Positions 29,482 through 40,147 of a stretch of DNA of 46,797 nt are shown in pieces. The notes beneath the pieces are model-generated. The model saw nothing but the letters and a program-made list of their open reading frames with translations. It did not search any database and was not told where the DNA came from. Each line of letters starts with the position of its first letter. The first letter of the stretch is position 1. The stretch is from Pseudomonadota bacterium (GTDB lineage: Bacteria > Pseudomonadota > Gammaproteobacteria > Burkholderiales > Burkholderiaceae_C), in NCBI GenBank assembly GCA_963205335.1, contig CAUJIM010000099.1:1-46797 (forward strand). Reading direction: 5' to 3'. Position numbers and translations under genes: made by a program.

Positions 29482-32336
29482 CAGGCGTGCTCGCGGCGCT
29501 CGCCGCCGCCGTAGAGGTTGCTGGTGCAGCGCCCGCAGAGCGTGGGGTGGGCCGCGTCGTGGCCGACGTCGGCGCGGTAGTGCCAGCAGCGCTCGCATTT
29601 GGCATGTTTGCTGGCGCTAACGCTTGCCTGGAGCGCGCCGCCAGCTTCCAAAGCGATAGCTGAAACGATGAAGACGAACTTCAGGTCGTCGCCCAGGCTG
29701 GCGAGCAGCGCGTGGTCCTGCGGCGCCACCGTGAGGCCGACCTCGGCCTGCAGCGACGAGCCGACGACGCCCGCCTCGCGCTGGTGCTCGATCTCCCTGT
29801 TCACCGCGTCGCGCAGCTCGCGGATGCGCGCCCACCGGGCGAGCAGCGCCTCGTCGGGCTCGGCCAGCGTCTGGTAGGTCTGCGCAAAGATCGACCCGGC
29901 GCCGCCGAAGACCTTCCACGCCTCTTCGGCGGTGAACGAGAGGAACGGCGCCATCCAGCGCAGCATGGCGTGGGTGATCTGCCACAGCGCGGTCTGCGCG
30001 CTGCGCCGCGCCAGGCTCCTGGCGCCGGTGGTGTAGAGCCGGTCCTTGAGCACGTCGAGGTAGAAGCCCCCCAGGTCTTCCGAGCAGAAGAGCTGCAGCC
30101 TGGCCACCACCGGGTGGAACTCGTAGACCTCGTAGTGCGCCAGGATCTCCTGCTGCAGCTGCGCGGCGCGCGCCAGCGCCCAGCGGTCGATCTCGAGCAT
30201 GTCGGCCGCGGGCACGGCGTCCCGGGCCGGATCGAAGTCGCTCACGTTGGCCAGCAGGAAGCGCAGCGTGTTGCGGATGCGGCGGTAGGCGTCGACCACG
30301 CGCGCCAGGATCTTGTCGTCGATCGCCAGGTCGCCCGAGTAGTCGGTGGCGGCGCACCACAGGCGGATGATCTCCGCGCCCAGGCGGGAACTCACCTCCT
30401 GCGGCGAGATGGTGTTGCCGAGCGACTTGCTCATCTTCTTGCCCTGCCCGTCCACGGTGAAGCCGTGCGTCAGCAGCCCGCGGTAGGGCGCGCGGCCGTA
30501 GATCGCGCTGGCGAGCAGCAGCGACGAGTGGAACCACCCGCGGTGCTGGTCGTGCCCCTCCAGGTACAGGTCGGCCTCCGGGCCCTGGTCGTGGTGCAGG
30601 TGCGGGTGCGTGCCGCGCAGCACGTGCCAGAAGGTGGAGCCGGAGTCGAACCAGACTTCCAGGATGTCGGTGCTCTTGGTGTAGGCCCGGGCGTCCTCGG
30701 CACCCAGGATGTCCTCGGCCGTGGCGCGGCTCCAGGCCTCGATGCCGCCCTGTTCCACGATCTCTGCCGCCCGGTCGATGATCTCCAGGGTGCGCGGGTG
30801 CAGCTCGCCCGAATCCTTGTGCAGGAAGAAGGGCAGCGGCACGCCCCAGGAGCGCTGGCGCGAGATGCACCAGTCGGGCCGCCCGGCAATCATGTCGCGC
30901 AGCCGCGCCTTGCCGTTCTCGGGGTAGAAGCTGGTGTTTTCGATAGCTGCCAGCGCAATCTGGCGCAGCGTCTGCGCGGGTTTTTGCGCGGGATCGGTGA
31001 ACACGCCCTCGCCCTCGTCCATGCGCACGAACCACTGCGCCGCGGCGCGGTAGATCACGGGCGACTTGTGGCGCCAGCAGTGCGGGTAGCTGTGCGTCAG
31101 CGCGCGGGTGTCGAGCAGCCGCCCGGCCACCTTGAGCGCGTCGATGATGACGGGCACCGCCTTCCAGATGAACTGCCCGGCGAACATGCCGAGCTCCGGC
31201 GCATAGACGCCGTTGCCCTGCACCGGGTTGAGGATGTCCTCGTAGCGCATGCCGTTGGCGACGCAGGAGTTGAAGTCCTCCACGCCATAGGCGGGCGCGC
31301 TGTGCACGATGCCGGTGCCGTCCTCGGCCGTGGCGTAGTCGGCCAGGTAGACGGGCGAGAGCCGGTCGAACCCTTTGTCCACGTGCGCCAGCGGGTGCCT
31401 GAACGGCATGTGGTCGAGCTTCTCGCCCAGCGTGGCGGCGAGCACCTTGCCTTCGAGCTGCCAGCGCTCCAGGCACTTGCCGACCAGCGCCGAGGCGACG
31501 ACGAGCAGGCCGCGTTCGGTATCGACCAGGCTGTATTCGAGCTGCGGGTTGACGTTGAGCGCCTGGTTGGCCGGAATGGTCCACGCCGTCGTGGTCCAGA
31601 TCACGGCGAACGCGGGCTTGTCCAGCCGGGGCAGCCCGAAGGCCGCGGCCAGCCGGCCGGGGTCGGCCGCGGGGAACATCACGTCCAGCGTCTGGCTGCC
31701 CTTGTCCTGGTACTCGATCTCGAATTCGGCCAGCGACGAGCCGCAGTCGAAGCACCAGTACACGGGCTTGAGGCCCCGGTAGACGAAGCCGCGCTGCATC
31801 ACCTGCTTGAGCGCGCGCAGCTCCCCCGCCTCGTTGGCGAAGTCCATGGTCTTGTAGGGATGCTCCCACTCGCCGAGCACGCCCAGGCGCTGGAAGTCCT
31901 GCATCTGCTGCGCGATCTGCTCGGTGGCGAAGGCGCGGCCCCGCGCCTGCATCTCGTCGCGCGGCAGGTTGCGGCCATGCTGCTTCTCGATCGCGTTCTC
32001 GATCGGCAGGCCATGGCAGTCCCAGCCGGGGGTATAGAGCGCGTCGAAGCCCGCGAGCTGGCGCGCCTTGACGATCATATCCTTGAGGATCTTGTTGACC
32101 GCGTGGCCGATGTGGATCTGGCCGTTGGCGTACGGCGGGCCGTCGTGCAGGATGAACTTGGGCGCGCCATGGCGGGCATCGCGCAGCGTCTTGTACAGGC
32201 CTTGCTCGTTCCACGTCTTGACCCAGCCGGGCTCGCGCCTGGGCAGGTCGCCGCGCATCGGGAACGGCGTATCCGGCATGTTGAGCGTGGCGCGGTAGGC
32301 GCTCTCGGGCGCGTGCTTGGACTTGGAATCGGACAT
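29481..32336 (-). CDS. ileS: Isoleucyl-tRNA synthetase
   Basis: Class I synthetase that charges tRNA-Ile and edits valine. The 951 residues carry HIGH (75-78) in [17 protein letters not shown], the CP1 editing domain (about 200-400), KMSKS (634-638) in [12 protein letters not shown], and a C-terminal zinc site with CERCWHY and CGRC (four cysteines). The ATG at 32336 gives the family-like N-terminus and follows a G-rich stretch. Two segments resemble the dispersed repeat (copies G and H); both are read in frame and fall at less conserved sites. Second gene of ribF-ileS-lspA. Confidence 0.97.
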   Translation of the reverse strand: MSDSKSKHAPESAYRATLNMPDTPFPMRGDLPRREPGWVKTWNEQGLYKTLRDARHGAPKFILHDGPPYANGQIHIGHAVNKILKDMIVKARQLAGFDALYTPGWDCHGLPIENAIEKQHGRNLPRDEMQARGRAFATEQIAQQMQDFQRLGVLGEWEHPYKTMDFANEAGELRALKQVMQRGFVYRGLKPVYWCFDCGSSLAEFEIEYQDKGSQTLDVMFPAADPGRLAAAFGLPRLDKPAFAVIWTTTAWTIPANQALNVNPQLEYSLVDTERGLLVVASALVGKCLERWQLEGKVLAATLGEKLDHMPFRHPLAHVDKGFDRLSPVYLADYATAEDGTGIVHSAPAYGVEDFNSCVANGMRYEDILNPVQGNGVYAPELGMFAGQFIWKAVPVIIDALKVAGRLLDTRALTHSYPHCWRHKSPVIYRAAAQWFVRMDEGEGVFTDPAQKPAQTLRQIALAAIENTSFYPENGKARLRDMIAGRPDWCISRQRSWGVPLPFFLHKDSGELHPRTLEIIDRAAEIVEQGGIEAWSRATAEDILGAEDARAYTKSTDILEVWFDSGSTFWHVLRGTHPHLHHDQGPEADLYLEGHDQHRGWFHSSLLLASAIYGRAPYRGLLTHGFTVDGQGKKMSKSLGNTISPQEVSSRLGAEIIRLWCAATDYSGDLAIDDKILARVVDAYRRIRNTLRFLLANVSDFDPARDAVPAADMLEIDRWALARAAQLQQEILAHYEVYEFHPVVARLQLFCSEDLGGFYLDVLKDRLYTTGARSLARRSAQTALWQITHAMLRWMAPFLSFTAEEAWKVFGGAGSIFAQTYQTLAEPDEALLARWARIRELRDAVNREIEHQREAGVVGSSLQAEVGLTVAPQDHALLASLGDDLKFVFIVSAIALEAGGALQASVSASKHAKCERCWHYRADVGHDAAHPTLCGRCTSNLYGGGERREHA
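29606..29662 (+). repeat. Degenerate repeat-like segment in the ileS C-terminus, copy G
   Basis: On the plus strand: TTGCTGGCGCTAACGCTTGCC, then GCGCGCCGCCAGC and AAAGCGATAGCTGAAACG. It contains GATAGCT and a GCTTGCC element, but the order and arms are disturbed. It encodes the Ala/Ser-rich stretch before the zinc cysteines. Weak resemblance only. Confidence 0.3.
30936..30990 (+). repeat. Repeat-like segment inside ileS, copy H
   Basis: GATAGCTGCCAGCGC at 30942-30956 is identical to the left arm of copy A, preceded by TTTTC and followed by a looser arm and GGGTTTTTGCGCG. It is read on the minus strand as ALAAIENTS. The right half is diverged. Confidence 0.5.
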
Positions 32337-32418
32337 GGGGGAAACCTTCAAAACGGAGACGCTTCGGGCGCTCGGCCCGAACGACAAAGGGGGCATGGCA
32401 GGGGCGAAGGCGGCCCCG

Positions 32419-33456
32419 TCAAATTCGGTCGCGCGTGGTCTGGCGGCGGGTCTGCGCCCAGGTGGTGGCGAAGTACGCGCGCGCCTCCTCGCAGTCGCGC
32501 GCTATGCCGGCGGCGAGCGCCGCGAGGCCGTCGTACCTGAGTTCGTCGTGCAATTTGTGCAGCAGCTCCACGCGCACGATTTTACCGTAGCCCCCCTCCG
32601 GCCCCAGGTGCGCGGGCCAGTCGAGGCAATGGGTCTCGAGCAGTACGCGCCCGGCGTTCACGTCGCGCGGATCGATCGAGGGGCGCACGCCCAGGTTGGC
32701 CACGCCCTGCAGGGGCGCGTCCGCCAGGCCGTGCACCAGCACCGCGAAGATGCCGCCGGCCGCCGGCTTCCAGTGCGAGAAGCGCAGGTTGAGCGTGCGA
32801 AAGCCGTCGCCCGCCCCCGCGCCGCTCGCGCCCAGCGTACGGCCGAGCTGGCGCCCGCGCACCACGTGGCCGGAGATGGCGTAGGGCCGGCCCAGCAGCC
32901 GCTCGACCGCCTGCATGTCGCCGGCAGCCAGCGCCGTGCGCACCGCCGTGCTGGAGACGCGCTCGCCATGCACCTCGTAGCTCATCATGCGCGCCACGTC
33001 GAAGCCCTGCGCGCGCCCGGCCGCGTCCAGCAGCGCGTAGTCCCCGACGCGCCTGGCGCCGAAGCGGAAGTCGTCGCCCACGAGTACGTAGCGCGCGCCC
33101 AGGCCGCGCACCACCACGTCGTCGATGAAGGCCTGCGCCGGCAGCGCCGCCAGCTCCCGGTTGAAGCGCAGCACCACCGTCTGCTCGACGCCGCAGCGCG
33201 CCAGCTCGGCCAGCTTGTCGCGCAGCGTGCCGATGCGCGCCGGGGCCAGATCGGGCTTGCGCTGCACGGCGGCGAAGTAGTCGCGCGGGTGCGGCTCGAA
33301 GGTGAGCACGCAGCTCGGCACGCCGCGGTGGCGCGCCTCGTTGGCGAGCAGCGCCAGCATCGCCTGGTGGCCGCGGTGCACGCCGTCGAAGTTGCCGATG
33401 GTCAGCGCGCAGGCGTCGGCGATGCCGCTGGCGCGCAAACCGTGGAAGATTTTCAT
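32419..33456 (-). CDS. ribF: Bifunctional riboflavin kinase / FAD synthetase
   Basis: Makes FMN and then FAD from riboflavin. The 345-residue protein has the N-terminal FAD synthetase domain with [10 protein letters not shown] (21-30), FEPHPRDYF and [10 protein letters not shown], and a C-terminal riboflavin kinase domain with [23 protein letters not shown] and ETHCLDW. It is first in the ribF-ileS-lspA operon common in proteobacteria. The ATG at 33456 lies six bases from repeat copy I, and no Shine-Dalgarno site is visible. Confidence 0.96.
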   Translation of the reverse strand: MKIFHGLRASGIADACALTIGNFDGVHRGHQAMLALLANEARHRGVPSCVLTFEPHPRDYFAAVQRKPDLAPARIGTLRDKLAELARCGVEQTVVLRFNRELAALPAQAFIDDVVVRGLGARYVLVGDDFRFGARRVGDYALLDAAGRAQGFDVARMMSYEVHGERVSSTAVRTALAAGDMQAVERLLGRPYAISGHVVRGRQLGRTLGASGAGAGDGFRTLNLRFSHWKPAAGGIFAVLVHGLADAPLQGVANLGVRPSIDPRDVNAGRVLLETHCLDWPAHLGPEGGYGKIVRVELLHKLHDELRYDGLAALAAGIARDCEEARAYFATTWAQTRRQTTRDRI

Positions 33457-33461
33457 TACAT

Positions 33462-33527
33462 CGCTTTGTTTTTAATAGCTTGGTGCGCTCAGCCGACAAG
33501 CGCTGACGCCATATTTCCATCCGAAAC
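33462..33527 (+). repeat. Dispersed palindromic repeat, copy I, before ribF
   Basis: TTTTTAATAGCTTGGTGCGCT, spacer, AAGCGCTGACGCC and the tail ATATTTCCATCCGAAAC. The tail matches that of copy B almost base for base. It lies between the divergent ribF and HNH genes, with the left end next to the ribF start. Confidence 0.75.
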
Positions 33528-33622
33528 GGAGTATATTGTGCAGCAGCGGCGCCTGTCGCACAGCGCGCGCCGCCCGGATCGTTGCCGTCGTCTGGCTGTG
33601 CGGGTTTCGCAAGGGAGCCTGG

Positions 33623-34180
33623 GTGAAAGTCTTGAAGCTGTCGGCGCAGGGACTGCCGCAATCGTGGATCACGCTGGAACAGGCGGTGACGCACTACGCC
33701 GCGGGCGAGGTGCGCTGGGAGCTGGGCGCGCGGGTGGCGCTGTTTCGCGGCGGGCACAACGCCGTCACCGGCCTGCAGTCGCAGATCGCCGTGAGCAGCA
33801 TCATCGGCACGCGCGGCGTGCCGGACATCAACCCCTTCGACCTGCAGCCCGGCCTGACCAACGGCAAGCTGTTCGCGCGCGACCGCAACGTCTGCGCCTA
33901 CTGCGGCGGCCGTTTCGCCGAGGAGGACCTGACCCGCGAGCACATCGTGCCGGTGGCGCAGCACGGCGCCAACCACTGGATGAACGTGGTCACGGCATGC
34001 CGCGCGTGCAACCACCGCAAGGCCTCGCGCACGCCCGAGCAGGCGCACATGCCGCTGCTGTACGCCCCCTACGTGCCCAGCCTCTGGGAAGACTTCATCC
34101 TGCGCAACCGGCGCATCCTGGCCGACCAGATGGAGTTCCTGATGGCGCACGTGCCGCGCTCGTCGCGGCTGCTCAGCTGA
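33623..34180 (+). CDS. HNH endonuclease family protein
   Basis: A 185-residue protein with a classical HNH module: the zinc pair C91/C94 in VCAYCGGRF, His107 in EHIVPVAQHG, Asn121 in HWMNVVTACRAC, and C126/C129 followed by NHRK. This is the standalone HNH type seen in many proteobacteria; the role is unknown and restriction activity is not implied. The start is the GTG at 33623, which follows AAGGGAG (33611-33617) at good spacing and gives the N-terminus MKVLKLSAQG. The longer frame upstream runs into the promoter region. It is a single gene, divergent from ribF and convergent with the HD-GYP gene. Confidence 0.88.
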   Translation: MKVLKLSAQGLPQSWITLEQAVTHYAAGEVRWELGARVALFRGGHNAVTGLQSQIAVSSIIGTRGVPDINPFDLQPGLTNGKLFARDRNVCAYCGGRFAEEDLTREHIVPVAQHGANHWMNVVTACRACNHRKASRTPEQAHMPLLYAPYVPSLWEDFILRNRRILADQMEFLMAHVPRSSRLLS

Positions 34181-34197
34181 GCGCCGCGCCGGCGGCG

Positions 34198-35805
34198 CTA
34201 CAGGTCGATCTGCTGCGGGTCGAGGAACTGCCTGGCGTAGCGCACGCCGACCTGCTCGCGCTCGAACACCTCGAACAGATCGGGGTCGATGTGGCCGTCG
34301 GCGGCCATGGTGCGCATGATGGCCAGGGCCTGCGACAGCTTCATGCCGTGCTTGTAGGGACGGTCCGCGGCGGTGAGCGCCTCGAAGATGTCGACGATGC
34401 CGAGCATGCGCGCCTGCCACGACATCTCCTCGCGCGTGAGGCCGCGCGGGTAGCCCTTGCCGTCCATGCGCTCGTGGTGCCCGCCGGCGTACTCGGGCAC
34501 GTTGCGCAGGTGCCTGGGCCAGGGCAGGCTCTCGAGCATGCGGATGGTGCTGACGATGTGGTGGTTGATCACGTCGCGCTCGGCCTGCGTCAGCGTGCCC
34601 ACGCCAATCGTCAGGTTCTCCATCTCGTCGCTCGTGAGCAGGTTGGTGCGCACGCCCTCGGGGTTGCGCCACTGGCGCGTGGTGCCGATCGTGCGTACGC
34701 GCTCCTGCTCGCCCGCCTGCATGGCCTCGCCGCCCAGGTTGCAGCGGCGCAGGAAGTCGCGCTCCTGCCGCAGCCCCTGGCGGGCGCTCTTGAGCCCTTC
34801 GGCGAGCCGCGCCTCGGCCGCCGCGTCGGTTACAGGGCGCAGGGCGAGCTGGCCGCGCAGCATCTCGATTTCCGCGTCGCGCTCGAGCACCTCGAAGCGC
34901 GCATCGATCACGCCGATGCGGTCGTAAATGGTCTGCAGCTTGGTCGCCTTGTCGACCACGTGCACCGGCGTGGTGATCTTGCCGCAGTCGTGCAGCATGC
35001 CGGCCATCTTGAGCTCGTAGCGATCGCGGTCGTTCATCGAGAAGCGCGCCAGCGGCCCCTGCGTCGTCGCATGCGCCGCCTCCGCCAGCATCATCGCGAG
35101 CACCGGCACGCGCTGGCAGTGCGCGCCGGTGTAGGGTGATTTCTCGTCGATCGCCTGGTTGATCAGGTTGACGAAGGACTCGAACAGGTGCTCGAGCTGG
35201 TCGATGAGCTGGCGGTTGGTGAGCGCGATCGCGGCCTGCGACGCCAGCGACTCGGCGATCCGCTGCGCCGAGCGCGAGAACGCGCGCACCCGCCCGGTGC
35301 GCGCGTCGAGCGCGTTGATGAGCTGCAGCACGCCGATCAGCTCGCCGTAGTGGTTCTTCATCGGCACGGTGAGAAACGATTGCGAGTGGTAGCCGGTGCG
35401 CTGGTCGAACGCGCGCGTGCCGGCGAAGTCGAAGGCCGCGTTGTCGTAGGCATCGGCCACCACGACCGTGGTCTCGTGCACCGCCGCGTGCACGGCGATC
35501 AGGCTGTCGTTGGGCGCGCCATCGGGCAGGTGCAGCGGCAGGTCCGGAAAGTCGAGAGGCTCTTCGCCCTGCCCGCCCCCGCGTATCCCCAGCGAACGCG
35601 TGCGCAGCAGCGCAAAGGACAGCGCGCGGCCATCGTCGGTGACGCGGTACAGCGTTCCGCCGTCGGCGCGGGTGAGCGTCTGCGCGGTCTCCAGGATGCG
35701 TTCGAGCAGCTGCCCCAGGTCCCGCTCGCGCGAGAGCGCCGCGCCGACCTCGTTGAGCTGCTCGAACCGCTGCAGCAAGGACTGCAGATCTTCGCTTTTC
35801 TCCAT
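34198..35805 (-). CDS. GAF and HD-GYP domain protein (probable c-di-GMP phosphodiesterase)
   Basis: A 535-residue protein with an N-terminal GAF domain (about 18-190) and a C-terminal HD-GYP domain. The HD pair is His272/Asp273 in MLHDCGKITTP, and the second motif is HHERMDGKGYP (443-453), so the metal and GYP residues are intact and c-di-GMP hydrolysis is likely. The distance between HD and GYP is about 170 residues, much more than in typical HD-GYP domains, because of a charged, probably helical insert (about 300-410). No signal sequence or membrane segment. The GAF ligand is unknown. It lies between the HNH gene and glmM. Confidence 0.88.
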   Translation of the reverse strand: MEKSEDLQSLLQRFEQLNEVGAALSRERDLGQLLERILETAQTLTRADGGTLYRVTDDGRALSFALLRTRSLGIRGGGQGEEPLDFPDLPLHLPDGAPNDSLIAVHAAVHETTVVVADAYDNAAFDFAGTRAFDQRTGYHSQSFLTVPMKNHYGELIGVLQLINALDARTGRVRAFSRSAQRIAESLASQAAIALTNRQLIDQLEHLFESFVNLINQAIDEKSPYTGAHCQRVPVLAMMLAEAAHATTQGPLARFSMNDRDRYELKMAGMLHDCGKITTPVHVVDKATKLQTIYDRIGVIDARFEVLERDAEIEMLRGQLALRPVTDAAAEARLAEGLKSARQGLRQERDFLRRCNLGGEAMQAGEQERVRTIGTTRQWRNPEGVRTNLLTSDEMENLTIGVGTLTQAERDVINHHIVSTIRMLESLPWPRHLRNVPEYAGGHHERMDGKGYPRGLTREEMSWQARMLGIVDIFEALTAADRPYKHGMKLSQALAIMRTMAADGHIDPDLFEVFEREQVGVRYARQFLDPQQIDL

Positions 35806-35866
35806 GGCGCCCTCCCAGGCATTCGACAGACATGCGCGGCCGGTGCCGACACCCCCCTGGCACGCT

Positions 35867-37201
35867 TCAGCCGGCGCGCGCAGCCTCCGCGAGCCGGCGC
35901 GCGCAGCGGTTGGCCTGCGCCTCGTCGCTCGCCTCGACCATCACGCGCAGCAGCGGCTCCGTGCCGCTGGCGCGCACCAGCACCCTGCCCCGCGCGCCCA
36001 GTTCGTCGCGCACTTCGCGCGTGGCCTGCGCCAGCATGGCATTGCCTTGCCAGTCCTGCCCCGGATTCAGGCGCACGTTGAGCAGCACCTGCGGGAACAG
36101 CGCGACCTCGCCGAGCAGCCGCGCCAGCGTCTTGCCGCTGCGCACGCAAGCCTGCAGCACCTGCAGCGCGCTCACCAGGCCGTCGCCGGTGCTGTGCCTG
36201 TCGAGCGCCAGCAGGTGGCCCGAGCCCTCGCCGCCGAGCAGCCAGCCGCGCGCGAGCAACTCCTCGAGCACGTAGCGATCGCCCACCTTGGCGCGCACGA
36301 ACTCGACCCCGCGCCGCGCCAGCGCCTGCTCCACCGCCATGTTGCTCATCAGCGTACCGACGACGCCGGGCACGCTCTCGCCCCGGTCGAGCCGCTCGGC
36401 GGCGATGGCGTACAGCAGCTCGTCGCCGTTGTACAGGCGCCCGGCCGCGTCCACCATCTGCACGCGGTCGGCGTCGCCGTCGAGCGCGACGCCGAGGTCC
36501 GCGTGGTTGGCGCGCACCGAGCGCACCAGCGCATCGGGGTGCGTCGCGCCGACGCCGTCGTTGATGTTCAGGCCGTCGGGCGCGCAGCCGATCGCGATCA
36601 CCTCGGCGCCGAGCTCGTGGAACACCTTGGGCGCGATGTGGTAGGCCGCGCCGTGCGCCGCATCGACGACGATCTTCAGACCGCGCAGCGACAGCTCGTG
36701 CGCGAAGGTGCTCTTGCAGAACTCGATGTAGCGCCCCGCCGCATCGTCGAGGCGACGCGCCTTGCCCAGCTCCGCCGAGCCGACCCAGGCGGGCTCCAGC
36801 GCCAGCGCCGCCTCCACCTCCCGCTCCCAGGCATCGGGCAGCTTGGAGCCCCGGGCGCTGAAGAACTTGATGCCGTTGTCGCCGAACGGGTTGTGGCTGG
36901 CGGAGATCACCACGCCCAGGCTGGCGCGCAGCGCGCGCGTGAGGTAAGCCACGCCCGGCGTGGGCAGCGGGCCGAGCAGCACCACGTCGACCCCGGCGGA
37001 GTTGAAGCCCGATTCCAGCGCCGATTCGAGCATGTAGCCCGAGATGCGGGTGTCCTTGCCGATCAGCACCGTCGCGCGCGGCTCCTCGCGGCGCAGCACC
37101 TGCCCTACGGCATGCCCCAGGCGCAGCACGAAATCCGGTGTGATCGGCGGCTGGCCGACGGTGCCGCGAATGCCGTCGGTGCCGAAATAGGTGCGCGTCA
37201 T
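35867..37201 (-). CDS. glmM: Phosphoglucosamine mutase
   Basis: Converts glucosamine 6-phosphate to glucosamine 1-phosphate for UDP-GlcNAc and cell-wall synthesis. The 444-residue protein has the phosphoserine loop [18 protein letters not shown] with catalytic Ser102, the metal-binding DGDADR and the phosphate-binding loop [15 protein letters not shown]. Start: [16 protein letters not shown], family standard. The ATG at 37201 overlaps the folP stop by four bases (ATGA). Last gene of ftsH-folP-glmM. Confidence 0.97.
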   Translation of the reverse strand: MTRTYFGTDGIRGTVGQPPITPDFVLRLGHAVGQVLRREEPRATVLIGKDTRISGYMLESALESGFNSAGVDVVLLGPLPTPGVAYLTRALRASLGVVISASHNPFGDNGIKFFSARGSKLPDAWEREVEAALALEPAWVGSAELGKARRLDDAAGRYIEFCKSTFAHELSLRGLKIVVDAAHGAAYHIAPKVFHELGAEVIAIGCAPDGLNINDGVGATHPDALVRSVRANHADLGVALDGDADRVQMVDAAGRLYNGDELLYAIAAERLDRGESVPGVVGTLMSNMAVEQALARRGVEFVRAKVGDRYVLEELLARGWLLGGEGSGHLLALDRHSTGDGLVSALQVLQACVRSGKTLARLLGEVALFPQVLLNVRLNPGQDWQGNAMLAQATREVRDELGARGRVLVRASGTEPLLRVMVEASDEAQANRCARRLAEAARAG

Positions 37202-38049
37202 CGTCCCTCTCCCTCTGTCGTGGTTGGTTCCTGCATCGCACGCCATACGGCCAGGGCCGCGACCGTTTCCTTCACGTCGTGCACGCGCACGACGGCCGCG
37301 CCCAGCTGCACCGCCAGCACCGCCGCGACCGCGCTGGCCACCACGCGCTCGCCCACCGGCAGGCCGGTGACCGCGCCCAGGGACGACTTGCGCGACCAGC
37401 CCGCCACCAGCGGGTAGCCCGCGGCCACCAGTTCGCGCTGGCGTGCAAGCAGGGCGAAATTCTGCGCCACGGTCTTGCCGAAGCCAATGCCGGGATCGAT
37501 CGCAATGCGATGCTTTTCGACCCCCAGCCCAAGCAGGTCCTGCGCCGCGTGCTGCAGGAAAGAGAGCACCTGCGCCACGGCATCGCCCTCCATGGGCGCC
37601 AGCTGCATGGTCTGCGGATCGCGGTGCATGTGCATCAGGCAAACGCCGCACGCGCCGTGGCGCGCGACCAGCTCGGCGGCACCCGGCTGGCGCAGCGCCC
37701 GGACGTCGTTGATGATGTCCACGCCCAGGTCGAGCACGGCCTGCATCACCTGCGGCTTGTAGGTGTCGACCGACACCGGCACGCCCATGCCCAGCGCGGC
37801 ACGCACCACCGGCAGCACGCGCGCCAGCTCTTCGGCCAGCGGCAGCGGCGGGCTGCCGGGCCGGGTCGACTCGCCGCCGATGTCCAGGATGTCGGCGCCT
37901 TCGCGCACCAGGCGCTCGCAGTGCGCGCATGCCGCCTGCGCGCCGGCGTGCTCGCCGCCGTCGGAAAACGAGTCGGGCGTGACATTGACGATACCCATGA
38001 CGCGCGGCCGCGCCACATCCACGGCGTAACGGGTGGTCTGCCAGATCAT
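37198..38049 (-). CDS. folP: Dihydropteroate synthase
   Basis: Joins pterin diphosphate to p-aminobenzoate in folate synthesis and is the sulfonamide target. The 283-residue protein has [14 protein letters not shown] (19-32), [45 protein letters not shown] and GWSRKSSLG, all canonical. Start and length are standard. It overlaps glmM by four bases and follows ftsH after a small hairpin. Confidence 0.97.
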   Translation of the reverse strand: MIWQTTRYAVDVARPRVMGIVNVTPDSFSDGGEHAGAQAACAHCERLVREGADILDIGGESTRPGSPPLPLAEELARVLPVVRAALGMGVPVSVDTYKPQVMQAVLDLGVDIINDVRALRQPGAAELVARHGACGVCLMHMHRDPQTMQLAPMEGDAVAQVLSFLQHAAQDLLGLGVEKHRIAIDPGIGFGKTVAQNFALLARQRELVAAGYPLVAGWSRKSSLGAVTGLPVGERVVASAVAAVLAVQLGAAVVRVHDVKETVAALAVWRAMQEPTTTEGEGR

Positions 38050-38071
38050 GCGCGGGAAGGCCCGGTCGTAG

Positions 38072-38091
38072 AAACGGGGCTTGCGCCCCGT
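38072..38091 (-). terminator. Weak terminator hairpin after ftsH
   Basis: On the minus strand: ACGGGGC, loop GCAA, GCCCCGT, then only TTTC. The short T-run suggests partial termination, so that folP and glmM may still be transcribed from the ftsH promoter. Confidence 0.4.
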
Positions 38092-38110
38092 CGTTCGTCT
38101 GTCCGCCGGC

Positions 38111-40027
38111 TCACGCCACCGTGGGCGCCGGATCGGTCTTGACCGCGGGCGAGCTGCCCGGGCCGCCGCTGTCCGAGGGTGGCGTGCGCGGCGTCCAGTC
38201 CTTGGGCGGGCGCGGATCCCTGCCCGCCATGATGTCGTCGAGCTGCTCGCCGTCGATGGTCTCCCAGTCGAGCAGCGCCTTGGCCATGGCGTGCATCTTG
38301 TCCTGGTTGTCCTCGATCAGGCCGCGCGCCAGGCTGTACTGCTCGTCGATGATGCGGCGCACCTCGGCGTCCACCTTCTGCATGGTTTCCTCGGAGATGT
38401 TGGTCGTCTTGGTGACCGAGCGGCCGAGGAACACTTCGCCCTCGTTCTCGGCGTAGACCATGGGCCCGAGCGCCTCGGTCATGCCATAGCGCATCACCAT
38501 GTCGCGCGCGATCTGCGTGGCGCGCTCGAAGTCGTTGCTGGCACCCGTGGTCATCTGGTGCATGAAGACTTCCTCGGCGATGCGCCCGCCGAACAGCATC
38601 GCTATCTGGTTGAGCATGTACTCCTTGTCGTACGAGTAGCGGTCTCTCTCGGGCAGCGCCATGGTCACGCCCAGCGCCCGGCCGCGCGGAATGATGGTGA
38701 CCTTGTGCACCGGATCGCACTTGGGCAGCAGGCGGCCGATGAGGGCGTGGCCGCTCTCGTGGTAGGCGGTGTTGCGCCGTTCGTCCTCGGGCATCACCAT
38801 GCTCTTCCTCTCGGGGCCCATGATGATCTTGTCCTTGGCCTTCTCGAAGTCCTGCATCTCGACCACGCGGGCATTGCGCCGCGCCGCCATCAGGGCCGCC
38901 TCGTTGCACAGGTTGGCCAGGTCGGCGCCGCTCATGCCGGGCGTGCCGCGTGCGATCACGCTCGGGCTCACGTCCTGGCCCACGGGGATCTTGCGCATGT
39001 GCACGTTCAGGATCTGCTCGCGCCCGCGGATGTCGGGCAGCGTGACGTACACCTGCCGGTCGAAGCGCCCCGGCCGCAGCAGGGCCGCGTCCAGGATGTC
39101 GGGGCGGTTGGTGGCGGCGACCACGATCACGCCCAGGTTGGTCTCGAAGCCGTCCATCTCGACCAGCATCTGGTTGAGCGTCTGCTCGCGCTCGTCGTTG
39201 CCGCCGCCCAGGCCGGCGCCGCGCTGGCGGCCGACGGCATCGATCTCGTCGACGAAGATGATGCACGGCGCGTTCTTCTTGGCATTCTCGAACATGTCGC
39301 GCACGCGCGCCGCGCCCACGCCGACGAACATCTCGACGAAGTCCGAGCCCGAGATGGAAAAGAACGGCACCTTGGCCTCGCCGGCGATCGACTTGGCCAG
39401 CAGCGTCTTGCCGGTGCCCGGCGGCCCCACCAGCAGCAGGCCGCGCGGTATGCGGCCGCCGAGCTTCTGGTACTTCTGCGGGTCCTTGAGGAAGTCCACG
39501 ACCTCCTTGACCTCCTCCTTGGCCTCGTCGCAGCCCGCGACGTCGGCGAAGGTGACGGTGTTGTTGTTCTCGTCGAGCATGCGCGCCTTGGACTTGCCGA
39601 AGCTGAAGGCGCCGCCCTTGCCGCCGCCCTGCATCTGGCGCATGAAGTAGATCCAGACGCCGATCAAGAGCAGCATCGGCCCCCAGCTCACGAGCAGCGT
39701 CATGAGCAGCGAGCCTTCTTCGCGCGGCTTGACGTCGAACTTGACGTCGTGATCGATCAGGTCGCCCACCAGCCCGCGGTCCAGATAGGTCGCGGTGGTG
39801 CGGATCTTGCGGTCGTCCGTGGTGGTCGCGACGATCTCGGTGCCGCCGGAGCCTTCCTGGATCGTCGCGCTGCGGATGCGGTTGCTGCGCACCTGCTCGA
39901 GGAAATCCGAATACCCGACCGTCCCGGCTCCCATCGTCGCGCGGGTATCGAATTGCCTGAACACCGTGAACAGCACCATGGCGATGACCAGCCACACGGC
40001 AATTTTCGAAAACCACTGATTGTTCAA
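38111..40027 (-). CDS. ftsH: ATP-dependent zinc metalloprotease FtsH
   Basis: Membrane-anchored AAA protease that degrades misassembled membrane proteins and regulators. The 638-residue protein has an N-terminal membrane segment (about 8-25), a periplasmic part, a second membrane segment (about 108-125), the AAA module with Walker A GPPGTGKT (201-208) and [12 protein letters not shown], and the zinc site HESGH. I take the TTG at 40027 as the start: it gives the family-like [12 protein letters not shown], has GGAG six bases upstream, and the only upstream start is an ATT codon at 40084. No ATG occurs before the first membrane segment. Confidence 0.95.
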   Translation of the reverse strand: MNNQWFSKIAVWLVIAMVLFTVFRQFDTRATMGAGTVGYSDFLEQVRSNRIRSATIQEGSGGTEIVATTTDDRKIRTTATYLDRGLVGDLIDHDVKFDVKPREEGSLLMTLLVSWGPMLLLIGVWIYFMRQMQGGGKGGAFSFGKSKARMLDENNNTVTFADVAGCDEAKEEVKEVVDFLKDPQKYQKLGGRIPRGLLLVGPPGTGKTLLAKSIAGEAKVPFFSISGSDFVEMFVGVGAARVRDMFENAKKNAPCIIFVDEIDAVGRQRGAGLGGGNDEREQTLNQMLVEMDGFETNLGVIVVAATNRPDILDAALLRPGRFDRQVYVTLPDIRGREQILNVHMRKIPVGQDVSPSVIARGTPGMSGADLANLCNEAALMAARRNARVVEMQDFEKAKDKIIMGPERKSMVMPEDERRNTAYHESGHALIGRLLPKCDPVHKVTIIPRGRALGVTMALPERDRYSYDKEYMLNQIAMLFGGRIAEEVFMHQMTTGASNDFERATQIARDMVMRYGMTEALGPMVYAENEGEVFLGRSVTKTTNISEETMQKVDAEVRRIIDEQYSLARGLIEDNQDKMHAMAKALLDWETIDGEQLDDIMAGRDPRPPKDWTPRTPPSDSGGPGSSPAVKTDPAPTVA

Positions 40028-40147
40028 GCGCAACTCCAGACTTGCGAGCGAGGCACGGCCTCCGGGAGAATCCTGCGAAGGCAATTGGGGGTCATTGTAG
40101 GCGTTTCAACCCCGCAGGCGCCCCCGTTTCCCCTGCCGGCGGCAGGT

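Noticed and set aside
33623-34180. HNH gene as part of a restriction or defence system
   Set aside because: No methyltransferase, specificity or other defence gene is adjacent; the protein looks like the common standalone HNH type.
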